Positions 16,307 through 24,415 of a stretch of 64,000 nucleotides of DNA are shown here, in pieces. A model generated the notes under the pieces. It was not told where the DNA came from, made no database searches, and saw nothing but the letters and a program-made list of their open reading frames with translations. Positions within the stretch are counted from its first letter, which is position 1, and every line of letters begins with the position of its first letter. The DNA is from Petrotoga mexicana DSM 14811. GTDB lineage: Bacteria > Thermotogota > Thermotogae > Petrotogales > Petrotogaceae. A program made the position numbers and the translations under genes. The stretch lies in contig NZ_AZRN01000032.1 in assembly GCF_002895565.1 (NCBI RefSeq), positions 1 through 64,000 of the forward strand, given 5' to 3'.

Positions 16307-16425
16307 AAGGGCAGGTTGCGGGGCGAAGGGTAACGACGACCTCTTATCCTAATAGGCGAGGAGCGGGGCGAAGGGTAACGACCTTTTATCCTAATGGGCG
16401 GGGAGCGGGGCGAAGGGGCGCTAAA
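16264..16425 (+). repeat. GC-rich repeat cluster with tandem units and a G-quadruplex motif
   Basis: The fullest copy of the dispersed repeat. It opens with hairpin GGGACC-GCA-GGTCCC (16284-16298), which competes with CCCTTC-CTTA-GAAGGG (16296-16311). Three tandem units starting GCGGGGCGAA follow at 16318, 16363 and 16405 (periods 45 and 42). The last ends GGGGCGCTAAA. At 16396-16418 four G tracts (3, 4, 4, 4) are separated by loops C, AGC and CGAA, a canonical quadruplex pattern. The first 43 bases lie inside psuK, and psuG starts 51 bases downstream. Confidence 0.85.
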
Positions 16426-16475
16426 TTAAGTTCCTAAAACAATAAAAGAACAACAACTTTTGGAGGAAAACTAAT

Positions 16476-17396
16476 ATGAATACAACCCCATATTTAGAAA
16501 TAAAAGAAGAAATCTACCAAGCTATGAAAGAAAATAAAGCTATAGTTGCCTTGGAATCAACTATCATTTCACATGGAATGCCTTACCCACAAAATGTTGA
16601 AGTGGCAAAAAATGTTGAAGAAATAATAAGAGAAAGGGGAGCAGTTCCAGCAACTATCGCAATAATAGATGGTACAATGAAAGTAGGATTATCAGAAGAA
16701 GAGATAGAGTTTATGGCTATTTCTAAAAACATATTGAAAGCAAGTAGAATGGATCTCCCTATTATCCTTGCAAAAGGTTTTAACGCCGCTACAACGGTTG
16801 CAGCAACCATGATAATAGCTGAACTTGCTGGAATAAAGGTTTTTGTAACAGGAGGAATAGGCGGTGTACATAGAAACGCTCAAGAAACGTTTGATATTTC
16901 TGCAGATCTCCAAGAGCTTGCAAAAACAAACGTTGCGGTGATATCTGCTGGACCTAAAGCTATATTAGATCTTCAATTAACCAAAGAATATCTCGAAACT
17001 TTCGGTGTTCCAGTGATCGGCTATCAAACGGACGAACTTCCATGCTTTTTTTCGAGGGAAAGTGGGATAAATGTACCTTATAGAGTAGAAACCCCAAAAG
17101 AAATTGCACATATAATGAAGGCAAAGTGGGACTTGGGTTTACAAGGAGGTATCTTTATTGCAAATCCTATTCCAAAAGATTACTCAATGGATTTTAAAGA
17201 AATAAATAAAACAATAGACAACGCAATAGAAGAGGCTAAAAAACAAAAAATAAAGGGTAAAGAATTAACTCCCTTTCTACTTTCAAAAATAAACGAATTA
17301 ACAAAAGGGGAAAGTTTAAAAGCAAATATCGAATTAGTCTACAACAACGCCAAGCTTGGTGCAGAAATAGCTAAGGAGTTTATCATCTTATCTTAG
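16476..17396 (+). CDS. psuG: Pseudouridine-5'-phosphate glycosidase
   Basis: PsuG reversibly splits pseudouridine 5'-phosphate into uracil and ribose 5-phosphate. The 306-residue protein has the family start VALESTIISHGMPYPQN (about 23-39), then RERGAVPATIAIIDG, MDLPIILAKGFNAATTVAAT (about 91-110), the GGIGGVHRNAQETFDISADL loop (about 126-145) and the active-site SAGPKAILDL. Length and motifs are complete. GGAGG precedes the ATG. It pairs with psuK upstream, separated by the GC-rich repeat; its short leader lies entirely downstream of that repeat. Confidence 0.96.
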   Translation: MNTTPYLEIKEEIYQAMKENKAIVALESTIISHGMPYPQNVEVAKNVEEIIRERGAVPATIAIIDGTMKVGLSEEEIEFMAISKNILKASRMDLPIILAKGFNAATTVAATMIIAELAGIKVFVTGGIGGVHRNAQETFDISADLQELAKTNVAVISAGPKAILDLQLTKEYLETFGVPVIGYQTDELPCFFSRESGINVPYRVETPKEIAHIMKAKWDLGLQGGIFIANPIPKDYSMDFKEINKTIDNAIEEAKKQKIKGKELTPFLLSKINELTKGESLKANIELVYNNAKLGAEIAKEFIILS

Positions 17397-17405
17397 GGGA
17401 AAGGA

Positions 17406-18290
17406 ATGATGTATTTGAAAGAGAAACCCATCAAAAGAGTTGCGGCAATTCATGACCTTTCTGGGTTTGGAAAAGCTTCTTTAACCGTTGTAATTCCTAT
17501 ATTGTCTTCTATGAAGATTCAAGTCTGTCCAATTCCCACCGCAATACTATCAACGCATACCGGAGGATTTAAGGATTATACTTTTATCGATCTAACAGAC
17601 AATATGAAAGACATCATGGCACATTGGAAAAAATTAGACCTAAGTTTTGATGCAATTTATAGTGGTTTTTTAGGTTCAGAAAAACAAATTGATATTGTAA
17701 TGGAATTTATACAATATTTTTCACAGAAAAATGAAACACTTGTAGTCGTTGATCCAGTAATGGGGGATGATGGGAAACTTTATGCTACCATTACAGAAGG
17801 CATGGTCAAAGAGATGAAAAAATTAATTTCCAAATCTCATGTGATAACCCCAAATTTTACAGAAGCCTGTTTTCTTTTGGATGAGAAGTACGATCAAAAT
17901 ATTAGTGAAGAAATGTTGAAAAGCTGGTTAAAACGTTTGTCAGACATGGGCCCAGAAGTCGTTATTATAACAAGTGTTCCTGATGAATCTAAATCGAAAA
18001 TAGGGGTATTAGCTTATGAAAGGGCAAATAATAGATTTTGGAAAATCACCAATAACTACATAAGAGCTTTATATCCTGGTACAGGGGACTCGTTTGCAAG
18101 TGTTATCGTTGGTAGTCTTTTAAACGGAGACAGTGTACCGATGGCAATAGACAGGGCTACTCAATTCGTGTCTACGTGTTTAAAAGCTAGTTATGGTTAT
18201 AAATATCCTCAAAGGGAAGGCATACTTTTAGAAAAAGCGCTTGACACTTTGAACGCCCCGACACTTTTACAAAGCTATGAGATTTTTTAA
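17406..18290 (+). CDS. Pyridoxal/pyridoxamine kinase-like protein
   Basis: This ribokinase-fold protein of 294 aa is of the PdxK/PdxY type. IHDLSGFGKASLTVVIPIL (about 15-33) and STHTGGF (about 49) match the substrate side. VVDPVMGDDGKLY (about 115) and YPGTGDSFASVIVGSLLNGD (about 225-244) match the nucleotide and catalytic-base side. It would phosphorylate pyridoxal or pyridoxamine for PLP salvage. It begins 9 bases after psuG with AGGGGAAAGGA as ribosome site; either of two adjacent ATGs (17406, 17409) could be used. The adjacency to psuKG makes another sugar or nucleoside substrate possible. Confidence 0.85.
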   Translation: MMYLKEKPIKRVAAIHDLSGFGKASLTVVIPILSSMKIQVCPIPTAILSTHTGGFKDYTFIDLTDNMKDIMAHWKKLDLSFDAIYSGFLGSEKQIDIVMEFIQYFSQKNETLVVVDPVMGDDGKLYATITEGMVKEMKKLISKSHVITPNFTEACFLLDEKYDQNISEEMLKSWLKRLSDMGPEVVIITSVPDESKSKIGVLAYERANNRFWKITNNYIRALYPGTGDSFASVIVGSLLNGDSVPMAIDRATQFVSTCLKASYGYKYPQREGILLEKALDTLNAPTLLQSYEIF

Positions 18291-18342
18291 AAGATATTTT
18301 GTTGTATAATATTAGAAAGCAAAAGGTTGGTGCTTAAAAGTT

Positions 18343-19563
18343 ATGAATTTATCGGTGTATTCAGAAATCGGAAAATTAGAAAAAATCCTTCTACACAGAC
18401 CGGGAAAAGAGTTAGAAAATTTATCTCCTCATTATCTTTCTGATCTGTTATTTGACGACATTCCTTTTTTGTATAAAGCTCAAGAAGAACATGATTACTT
18501 TGCAAATGTTTTGAGAGACAACGGTGTAGAAGTTTTATATCTTACTGAATTGTTGACAGAAACGCTTAATGATTTGGATTTAAAAGAAAAATTTGTTGAA
18601 GAGTTTTTACAATTCTCAGAAATATACAATAGCTTCATTTATGCTCTTTTAAAAGATTATTTGTTTTCCCTAGATACCAAAGAAATGGTAAATACTATAA
18701 TATCAGGTATACGTTCTGATGAACTAGAAATAAACAGGAACATCTTCTCCTTGAGGGTTAGAAGAGCGGATATAGAATTACCTTTTTTCCTTCCTCCCAT
18801 GCCAAACCTATATTTTCAAAGGGATCCTGTGGCGATTTTGGGAAAAGGTGCCTGTGTGAACAGAATGAAAACCTCAGCAAGAAGAAGAGAAGTCATGCTT
18901 ATGGAATATGTCATAAAATACAACAAAAAATTTGAGGGCACCCCATTGTATTACGAGAAAGATTACCCTTATCCAATAGAGGGCGGAGATATCTTAGTGT
19001 TAAGCGAAAAAGTTTTAGCAGTCGGCATTTCTCAAAGAACTTCACCAGAAGCTGTCGAAATCCTCGCTAAGAAGTTTCTCAAAGAAAATAAAGATACCTT
19101 TGAGAAGATAATTGCATTTATAATACCTGATAATAGGGCCTATATGCATTTAGATACCATATTCACAATGGTTGACTACGATAAATTTCTAGTGCATGCA
19201 AATTTAAGAGAAGATATAGATACTTTTATTATTACAAAGTCTAAAGAGGGATTCGATTTTTACGAGGAAGAAGAAAGTTTAGAAAACATATTAAAAAAAC
19301 ATCTTAATTTAGATCATGTTGAAATTATTAAATGTGGAAATGCTGATATAATTGCATCACACAGGGAGCAATGGAATGATGGCTCCAACAGTTTGGCAAT
19401 AGAACCCGGAAAGGTTATTACCTACGACCGAAATTACATCACCAACAGAGAATTAGAAAAATCGGGGATAGAAGTTTTAACCATACCGTCCAGTGAATTA
19501 TCTAGAGGAAGGGGAGGCCCTAGGTGCGCTAGTATGCCACTTATAAGGAGGAGATTCCCTTGA
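18343..19563 (+). CDS. arcA: Arginine deiminase
   Basis: This enzyme converts L-arginine to L-citrulline and ammonia. The 406-residue protein has all expected blocks. These are LEKILLHRPGKELENL at the N terminus, MPNLYFQRDPVAILGKG (about 154), EGGDILVLSEKVLAVGIS (about 212), MHLDTIFTMVD with the catalytic His (about 268), GNADIIASHREQW (about 334) and the catalytic Cys in RGGPRCASMPL near the C terminus. No ornithine carbamoyltransferase or carbamate kinase lies in the window, so the rest of the ADI route must be elsewhere or absent. A TATAAT at 18305-18310 is a candidate -10. The next gene starts inside its stop codon. Confidence 0.96.
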   Translation: MNLSVYSEIGKLEKILLHRPGKELENLSPHYLSDLLFDDIPFLYKAQEEHDYFANVLRDNGVEVLYLTELLTETLNDLDLKEKFVEEFLQFSEIYNSFIYALLKDYLFSLDTKEMVNTIISGIRSDELEINRNIFSLRVRRADIELPFFLPPMPNLYFQRDPVAILGKGACVNRMKTSARRREVMLMEYVIKYNKKFEGTPLYYEKDYPYPIEGGDILVLSEKVLAVGISQRTSPEAVEILAKKFLKENKDTFEKIIAFIIPDNRAYMHLDTIFTMVDYDKFLVHANLREDIDTFIITKSKEGFDFYEEEESLENILKKHLNLDHVEIIKCGNADIIASHREQWNDGSNSLAIEPGKVITYDRNYITNRELEKSGIEVLTIPSSELSRGRGGPRCASMPLIRRRFP

Positions 19564-20882
19564 GGAAAAAAGTTTTGATAATGGGAGCAGCAGGTAGAGA
19601 TTTTCATAATTTCAACGTTTATTATCGCGATAATCCTGACTACGAAGTTGTTTGTTTCACAGCCACACAAATTCCTGATATCGAAGGAAGGCTTTACCCC
19701 AAAGAACTCGCTGGAGAGTTGTATCCCAATGGGATACCCATAGAATCAGAAGCAAATTTAGTCAATCTTATCAAAGAAAACAACATCGACGAAGTAGTGT
19801 TATCCTACAGCGATTTGCCCTTTTCATACGTAATGGAAAAGGCTTCTTTAGTGCTTGCGAGTGGAGCAGATTTTAAACTTCTGGGCCCGAATAATTCTAT
19901 GTTGAAATCCAAAAAACCTATTATCTCGATTTGTGCCGTTAGAACCGGCTCAGGGAAAAGTCAAACAACGAGGAGAGTTTTGGATATTCTAAAAAATAAA
20001 GGTTTGAAAGTAGTTTCAATCAGACACCCAATGCCATATGGAAACCTGGTAAAGCAAAAGGTACAAAGGTTTGCCACTTACGAAGATCTAGATAGACACG
20101 AATGTACAATTGAAGAAAGAGAGGAGTATGAACCTCATATAGATAGGAACTCTGTTATCTATGCAGGTGTTGATTATGAAGAGATATTGAGACAGGCGGA
20201 AGAAGAAAATCCCGATGTTATATTATGGGATGGTGGAAACAACGATTTTTCATTCTATAAACCCGATTTATCTATCGTTGTAGTCGATCCACACAGAGCC
20301 GGTCATGAGGTATCCTATTTCCCTGGAATGACGAATCTTATTATGGCAGATGTTCTAGTTATCAATAAAGAAGAAACAGCAACATTGGAAGGCATTGAAA
20401 AAGCAAGAGCAAATATAGAAAAATGGAATCCAAACGCTACAGTTATTGATGCCGCATCTCCTTTATTCGTTAAAAATCCTTCCATCATAAGAGGGAAGAG
20501 ATGCCTTGTTATTGAAGATGGGCCCACCTTAACTCACGGAGAAATGACCTATGGAGCTGGTTTCATAGCTGCCAAAAAATTTGGAGCCTCTGAAATAATT
20601 GATCCAAGGCCTTATGCAGTTGGTTCAATAGTAAATACTTACAAGAAATACACCCATCTTGATAAAATACTTCCCGCGATGGGTTATGGAAAAAAACAGA
20701 TAAAAGAACTGGAAGAAAGCATAAATAAATCCGATGCCGAAGTTGTGGTTATAGGTACACCAATTGATCTAACAAGGATTATGAACATAAAAAAACCTAC
20801 AGTTAGGGTAACTTACGAGTTACAAGAAATTGGTAAACCCAATTTGGAAGAAGTTTTAAGTGATTTTTTAGCCAACAAATAA
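19560..20882 (+). CDS. Cyclic 2,3-diphosphoglycerate synthetase-like P-loop protein
   Basis: The 440-residue protein resembles the archaeal cyclic 2,3-diphosphoglycerate synthetase family, which uses ATP to cyclise 2,3-bisphosphoglycerate. Residues 1-110 form a Rossmann-like domain (VLIMGAAGRDFHNFN). A P-loop is visible as AVRTGSGKSQTTRRV near 125-139, then ILWDGGNNDFSFYKPDL near 222 and DPHRAGHEVSYFPG near 244. Many bacterial members are annotated only as GTPases, so the substrate is uncertain. The TTG start overlaps the arcA stop by four bases, with AAGGAGGAG upstream, so the two are probably translationally coupled. Confidence 0.8.
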   Translation: MRKKVLIMGAAGRDFHNFNVYYRDNPDYEVVCFTATQIPDIEGRLYPKELAGELYPNGIPIESEANLVNLIKENNIDEVVLSYSDLPFSYVMEKASLVLASGADFKLLGPNNSMLKSKKPIISICAVRTGSGKSQTTRRVLDILKNKGLKVVSIRHPMPYGNLVKQKVQRFATYEDLDRHECTIEEREEYEPHIDRNSVIYAGVDYEEILRQAEEENPDVILWDGGNNDFSFYKPDLSIVVVDPHRAGHEVSYFPGMTNLIMADVLVINKEETATLEGIEKARANIEKWNPNATVIDAASPLFVKNPSIIRGKRCLVIEDGPTLTHGEMTYGAGFIAAKKFGASEIIDPRPYAVGSIVNTYKKYTHLDKILPAMGYGKKQIKELEESINKSDAEVVVIGTPIDLTRIMNIKKPTVRVTYELQEIGKPNLEEVLSDFLANK

Positions 20883-20889
20883 AATGTTT

Positions 20890-20916
20890 GAGAGATGCTC
20901 ATTTAGAGCATCTCTC
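20890..20916 (+). terminator. Hairpin after the cyclic-DPG synthetase-like gene
   Basis: GAGAGATGCTC (20890-20900), loop ATTTA, then GAGCATCTCTC (20906-20916) form a perfect 11-bp stem right after the stop codon. The T tract is weak and displaced (ATCGATGTTTTTC), so termination may be partial. Confidence 0.65.
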
Positions 20917-20974
20917 ATCGATGTTTTTCAATTTCTAAATTATTTAAGGAATTCGCAGGTTGGAGGTGCGTTTT

Positions 20975-21685
20975 GTGGCAAATGTGTATGTTGGAGGAAA
21001 AAGAAAAAGAGGCAGAAGAATATGGCTTATTTTGATAATAATTATCGCTATATTAGTGGCTTTTTTAGGATTCATGTTTTATAGATACAACCAGTTCGTC
21101 AACAATCCTGTAGCCACATCCAACAAGATAACCTATACGGTATCTTATGACAATGAGTTATATTTTATAAGGGTTCTGAACGACAACAGGAAGATAATGA
21201 TAGTTAAAGTAGAGGATGGAACTACCTTTCCGGAGTCTTATATTACTTTATCTTCTGAAAATTTAGATAAAGTTACAAATGATTTTTTGGAGTTGTTTGA
21301 TCTTAACTCGAATTTTAATTACTATTTCTACCTAAATGATGAAGTTGCCAACGAGTTTATAAGCAAATTAGGTGGCAGCAACTTAAAAGGCATCGATGGA
21401 GTTTTTGACGCTTTGAAGAATAGTGAGATGAGATTTTGGCAAGTTTTCGGTTTGGGGGGGTACGTGGATATAGTAAAAAATTACGATAGGTCCACAAATT
21501 TGGACGAAGAAGGGGTTTATGCCCTCATTAATGGCTTTTCAAAGTATTCTATTACCAATTACGATAAATTAACAGTTCCACTCCTTTTAAATGAACCTCT
21601 TCAAATCAATATAGCAAATCAAACAATCGAACGAAAATACGCCAATGTAGATGCTTTTGAAAGGATCAAAGAGATCGTGGAGTGA
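20975..21685 (+). CDS. Unrecognised membrane-anchored protein upstream of an LCP gene
   Basis: I do not recognise this 236-residue protein. It begins with a basic stretch (GGKRKRGRR) and one hydrophobic helix of about 22 residues (WLILIIIIAILVAFLGFMFY, about 16-37). The rest is an outside domain of about 195 residues without cysteines. The start is GTG 20975, with GGAGG at 20962-20966; an in-frame TTG at 20960 would overlap that site. The downstream LCP gene starts 7 bases after its stop, and that LCP protein has the same single-helix layout. The two may act together at the envelope. Confidence 0.75.
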   Translation: MANVYVGGKRKRGRRIWLILIIIIAILVAFLGFMFYRYNQFVNNPVATSNKITYTVSYDNELYFIRVLNDNRKIMIVKVEDGTTFPESYITLSSENLDKVTNDFLELFDLNSNFNYYFYLNDEVANEFISKLGGSNLKGIDGVFDALKNSEMRFWQVFGLGGYVDIVKNYDRSTNLDEEGVYALINGFSKYSITNYDKLTVPLLLNEPLQINIANQTIERKYANVDAFERIKEIVE

Positions 21686-21692
21686 TTATTAT

Positions 21693-22859
21693 TTGAAAAT
21701 ACATATTTTAAGAATTTTATCTTTTATCTTTCTGATTTTTTTGATACTCAGTTTTATAATACCTTTAGGTAAGAATATTCAATTAGATCGATCCCCCATA
21801 GAATTTCCTTACTATTTTTTGGTTCTAGGAAGAGATGAAAATATTGAAAGTTCAACCAGAACAGATGTGATAATCTTAGGGGGAATCGATAAAGGGAAGA
21901 TCATTTTTCTACCCATACCAAGAGATCTTTTGATTAGCATCGACCAAACTGAAAGAAGAATTAACTCTGTTTATCAAATTTACGGTATAGACAGGCTCAA
22001 AGAAGAGGTCGAAAAATTAAGCGGTGTTCAGATTTCAGATTACATAATTTTTGATTATTCTATATTTAAAAGTATTGGTGACTTATTTGCTCCAATAGAT
22101 ATATACATAGAATCTGATATGAGTTATTCAGATTACCATCAAAATTTACATATAGATTTTAAAAAAGGGTATAATAAGTTAAATGGTGAAGAATTGTTGT
22201 ATTATGTAAGATATCGAGATACATCCGGTGATTTAGGAAGAATAGAACGTCAAAAAAATGCTGTATTGGCTTTATTGAACGAAGTCAAATCGGCTGGCAT
22301 AAATAAACTCCTTGAAGCAGTAAATATAGGTTTATCTGACACCATTAATTCTTTTGAAATTAAAGATCTACTTTTCCTGTATAACCAAGTGAAAAATGCC
22401 CAGATGGAATTTATCTCATTTCCCTATCTAATCAAAGATAGTTATGTAGTTGTTGATGAAAGTAAAATATCCCAAATTCAATACAAGTTGAAAACCTTTG
22501 AAACATATTCTGATCAAAGCAACGATAAATCAAAAATACTCATCACTAAAAATTTTTCCAGCAAGTTGTATAATTTTTATACCTATGTTTTTGACGTATG
22601 GAAAAAACCGGGATATCAGATTAAGGTTTTGGATGAAACCTTTGATGGTTTAAGTGACCAGTATTCATATGTTTTTTTTAGGAACGTTGAAGAAGAAACT
22701 AAGGAAAAGATAAAGGTAGATTTGAAAGAAACATTCGGAACAAATTTCATCGAAATAGAAGATAAGTACAAATATTTTCAGTTGATAGATTTTATTTCAG
22801 AAAACTTGATTGATCCAACGGGTTACGACGCAGTGGTGGTTCTTAATGAAAGGTGGTAA
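21693..22859 (+). CDS. LytR-CpsA-Psr (LCP) family protein
   Basis: LCP enzymes move undecaprenyl-linked glycans onto peptidoglycan or other acceptors. The 388-residue protein has an N-terminal membrane helix (about 6-25). Its LCP core has the arginine and aspartate landmarks TRTDVIILGGID, FLPIPRDLLI, RINSVYQIYG and LNGEELLYYVRYRD, then the GRIERQK motif. A C-terminal region from about residue 280 resembles the LytR_C-type extension. The start is TTG 21693 after a weak GGAG. It ends 14 bases inside the next gene. Confidence 0.88.
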   Translation: MKIHILRILSFIFLIFLILSFIIPLGKNIQLDRSPIEFPYYFLVLGRDENIESSTRTDVIILGGIDKGKIIFLPIPRDLLISIDQTERRINSVYQIYGIDRLKEEVEKLSGVQISDYIIFDYSIFKSIGDLFAPIDIYIESDMSYSDYHQNLHIDFKKGYNKLNGEELLYYVRYRDTSGDLGRIERQKNAVLALLNEVKSAGINKLLEAVNIGLSDTINSFEIKDLLFLYNQVKNAQMEFISFPYLIKDSYVVVDESKISQIQYKLKTFETYSDQSNDKSKILITKNFSSKLYNFYTYVFDVWKKPGYQIKVLDETFDGLSDQYSYVFFRNVEEETKEKIKVDLKETFGTNFIEIEDKYKYFQLIDFISENLIDPTGYDAVVVLNERW

Positions 22860-23934
22860 AAGAAATAGTCCGGTTTTCCTTCTGACTATTTCTTTTTTCA
22901 CAAGGTCGAAAAAAAACTTTAAATTCTCTCTCATCGCTATGATAATAGGAGTATGGGGTATCATAGTAGTTACCTCAATAATAAATGGTTTCGATAGCTT
23001 ATTAATAGATTCAATAACTAATTTTTATCCTCATCTCGTTGTTAGAGGAAATTATGCTCAAAACTCATCAGAAATAGACAAAATTGTAAATTTTAACATC
23101 ATCCCTGTTGCGGTTATAAACCAATCTAAAATTGCCTTCTCTCAACTTATGGAATTGGATGATCTATCAATCTATGAAGGATTTGTAAATGAGGAAAGCG
23201 GTACCGAAGGCCTTATATTAGGAAATAAATTAGCGAATAATCTCAATGTTGAAATTGGTGATACCATAATAACTGTGAGAACAAAAGGACTATTGCCGAT
23301 TTTCCAAGAAAGTAAAGTTACGGGAATATTCGATTCTGGGGTATATTCGTACGATTCAACCTTCATATTGTCTCAAAATTCGAATTCAAAAGAGTATACT
23401 GGTATTTTTTTAAAAAATCCAAATAAGGCTCAACAATTTAAAGAAAAATATCTTTCTGGTTACTCTGCGCTCACTTGGGAAGAGTCCAACGAAACTTTGG
23501 CTAAGGCTGTTCAGTTTGATAGCTTGATAGCTTTTACGATAACTTTTTTCATTCTGCTGATTTCTGGTTTCAGTATATCAAACTCTGTTTCTTTCTCTGT
23601 CTTTACTAGAAAGAAAGAGATAGCTATTTTAAGGGCTCTTGGTTTTCAAAGAAGACAAGTATCTACTATTTTTATCTTAGAAACTTTTTTAATATCTCTA
23701 GTAGGATTTGTACTTGGAGTTATCGCGGGCATTTTAACATGCTGGTTTCTAATTATTTTAAAGATACCATTACCCGAAGGACTCTTTTATGTGGAATATT
23801 TACCCATTAAGATAACAGCCAGCTCTTTTTTGATAGCTTTTTTAATAAACAGCTTTGTATCTATTTTTTTCAGTTATATCGCATCAAGACGAGCAGCGAG
23901 CTTAAATATCGTAGAATCTTTAAAGGAAGAATGA
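22846..23934 (+). CDS. FtsX/LolE-like ABC transporter permease without adjacent ATPase
   Basis: This 362-residue permease has the MacB/LolC layout. A first helix (about 18-40) is followed by a periplasmic domain of about 190 residues, then three helices (about 225-250, 275-305 and 325-350). The FtsX-domain segment FTRKKEIAILRALGFQRRQ is near 254-272. Such permeases work with a LolD/FtsE-type ATPase, usually to extract lipoproteins or move envelope substrates, but no ATPase gene is in this neighbourhood. The ATG 22846 overlaps the LCP gene end by 14 bases. Confidence 0.85.
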   Translation: MKGGKRNSPVFLLTISFFTRSKKNFKFSLIAMIIGVWGIIVVTSIINGFDSLLIDSITNFYPHLVVRGNYAQNSSEIDKIVNFNIIPVAVINQSKIAFSQLMELDDLSIYEGFVNEESGTEGLILGNKLANNLNVEIGDTIITVRTKGLLPIFQESKVTGIFDSGVYSYDSTFILSQNSNSKEYTGIFLKNPNKAQQFKEKYLSGYSALTWEESNETLAKAVQFDSLIAFTITFFILLISGFSISNSVSFSVFTRKKEIAILRALGFQRRQVSTIFILETFLISLVGFVLGVIAGILTCWFLIILKIPLPEGLFYVEYLPIKITASSFLIAFLINSFVSIFFSYIASRRAASLNIVESLKEE

Positions 23935-23948
23935 AGGGAGATTTTAAT

Positions 23949-24395
23949 TTGGCGGAAAAAGCATTTGTGATGATAAAACCCAACGCGATTAAAAGAGGAC
24001 TAATTGGTGAAATAATCAAAAGATATGAGCAAAAAGGACTAAAAGTTGTCGCCATGAAAATGATAAAGATGAAAAAAGAACAAGCTGAAGAGCTCTACAA
24101 AGTACACCAAGGTAAGGATTTTTATCAACCTTTGATAGAATTCATATTATCTGGACCTGTGGTCGTTATGATTTTAGAAGGTCCAAGAGTTATTGAAGCT
24201 GTTAGAAGCATAAACGGTGAAACAGATCCTCTAAAAGCTCAAGCAGGAAGTATTCGTGGAGAATTTGGGATAAGTGTCAGAAAAAATATTGTACATGCTT
24301 CAGATTCGGTTCAAAGTGCGGAACAAGAGTGGGGAATTTTCTTTGAAGAAAATGAGATTTTTGAATATCTATGTGGTTTTGAAAACGAATTGTAA
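23949..24395 (+). CDS. ndk: Nucleoside diphosphate kinase
   Basis: Ndk balances nucleoside triphosphate pools by a phospho-histidine mechanism. The 148-residue protein has AFVMIKPNAIKRGLIGEI at the N terminus and the catalytic His in KNIVHASDS near residue 114, with SIRGEFG upstream. The length is typical. The start is TTG 23949 with GAAGGGAG ending at 23941; an ATG at 23931 would overlap the previous gene and that site. An acidic C-terminal tail (FEENEIFEYLCGFENEL) is normal for the family. Confidence 0.96.
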   Translation: MAEKAFVMIKPNAIKRGLIGEIIKRYEQKGLKVVAMKMIKMKKEQAEELYKVHQGKDFYQPLIEFILSGPVVVMILEGPRVIEAVRSINGETDPLKAQAGSIRGEFGISVRKNIVHASDSVQSAEQEWGIFFEENEIFEYLCGFENEL

Positions 24396-24415
24396 TTTTT
24401 GAAGAGGTGAGATTT

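Noticed and set aside
16264-16425. Insertion sequence remnant with coding capacity
   Set aside because: No transposase-like frame is present in or near any copy. The only open frame is the tail of psuK.
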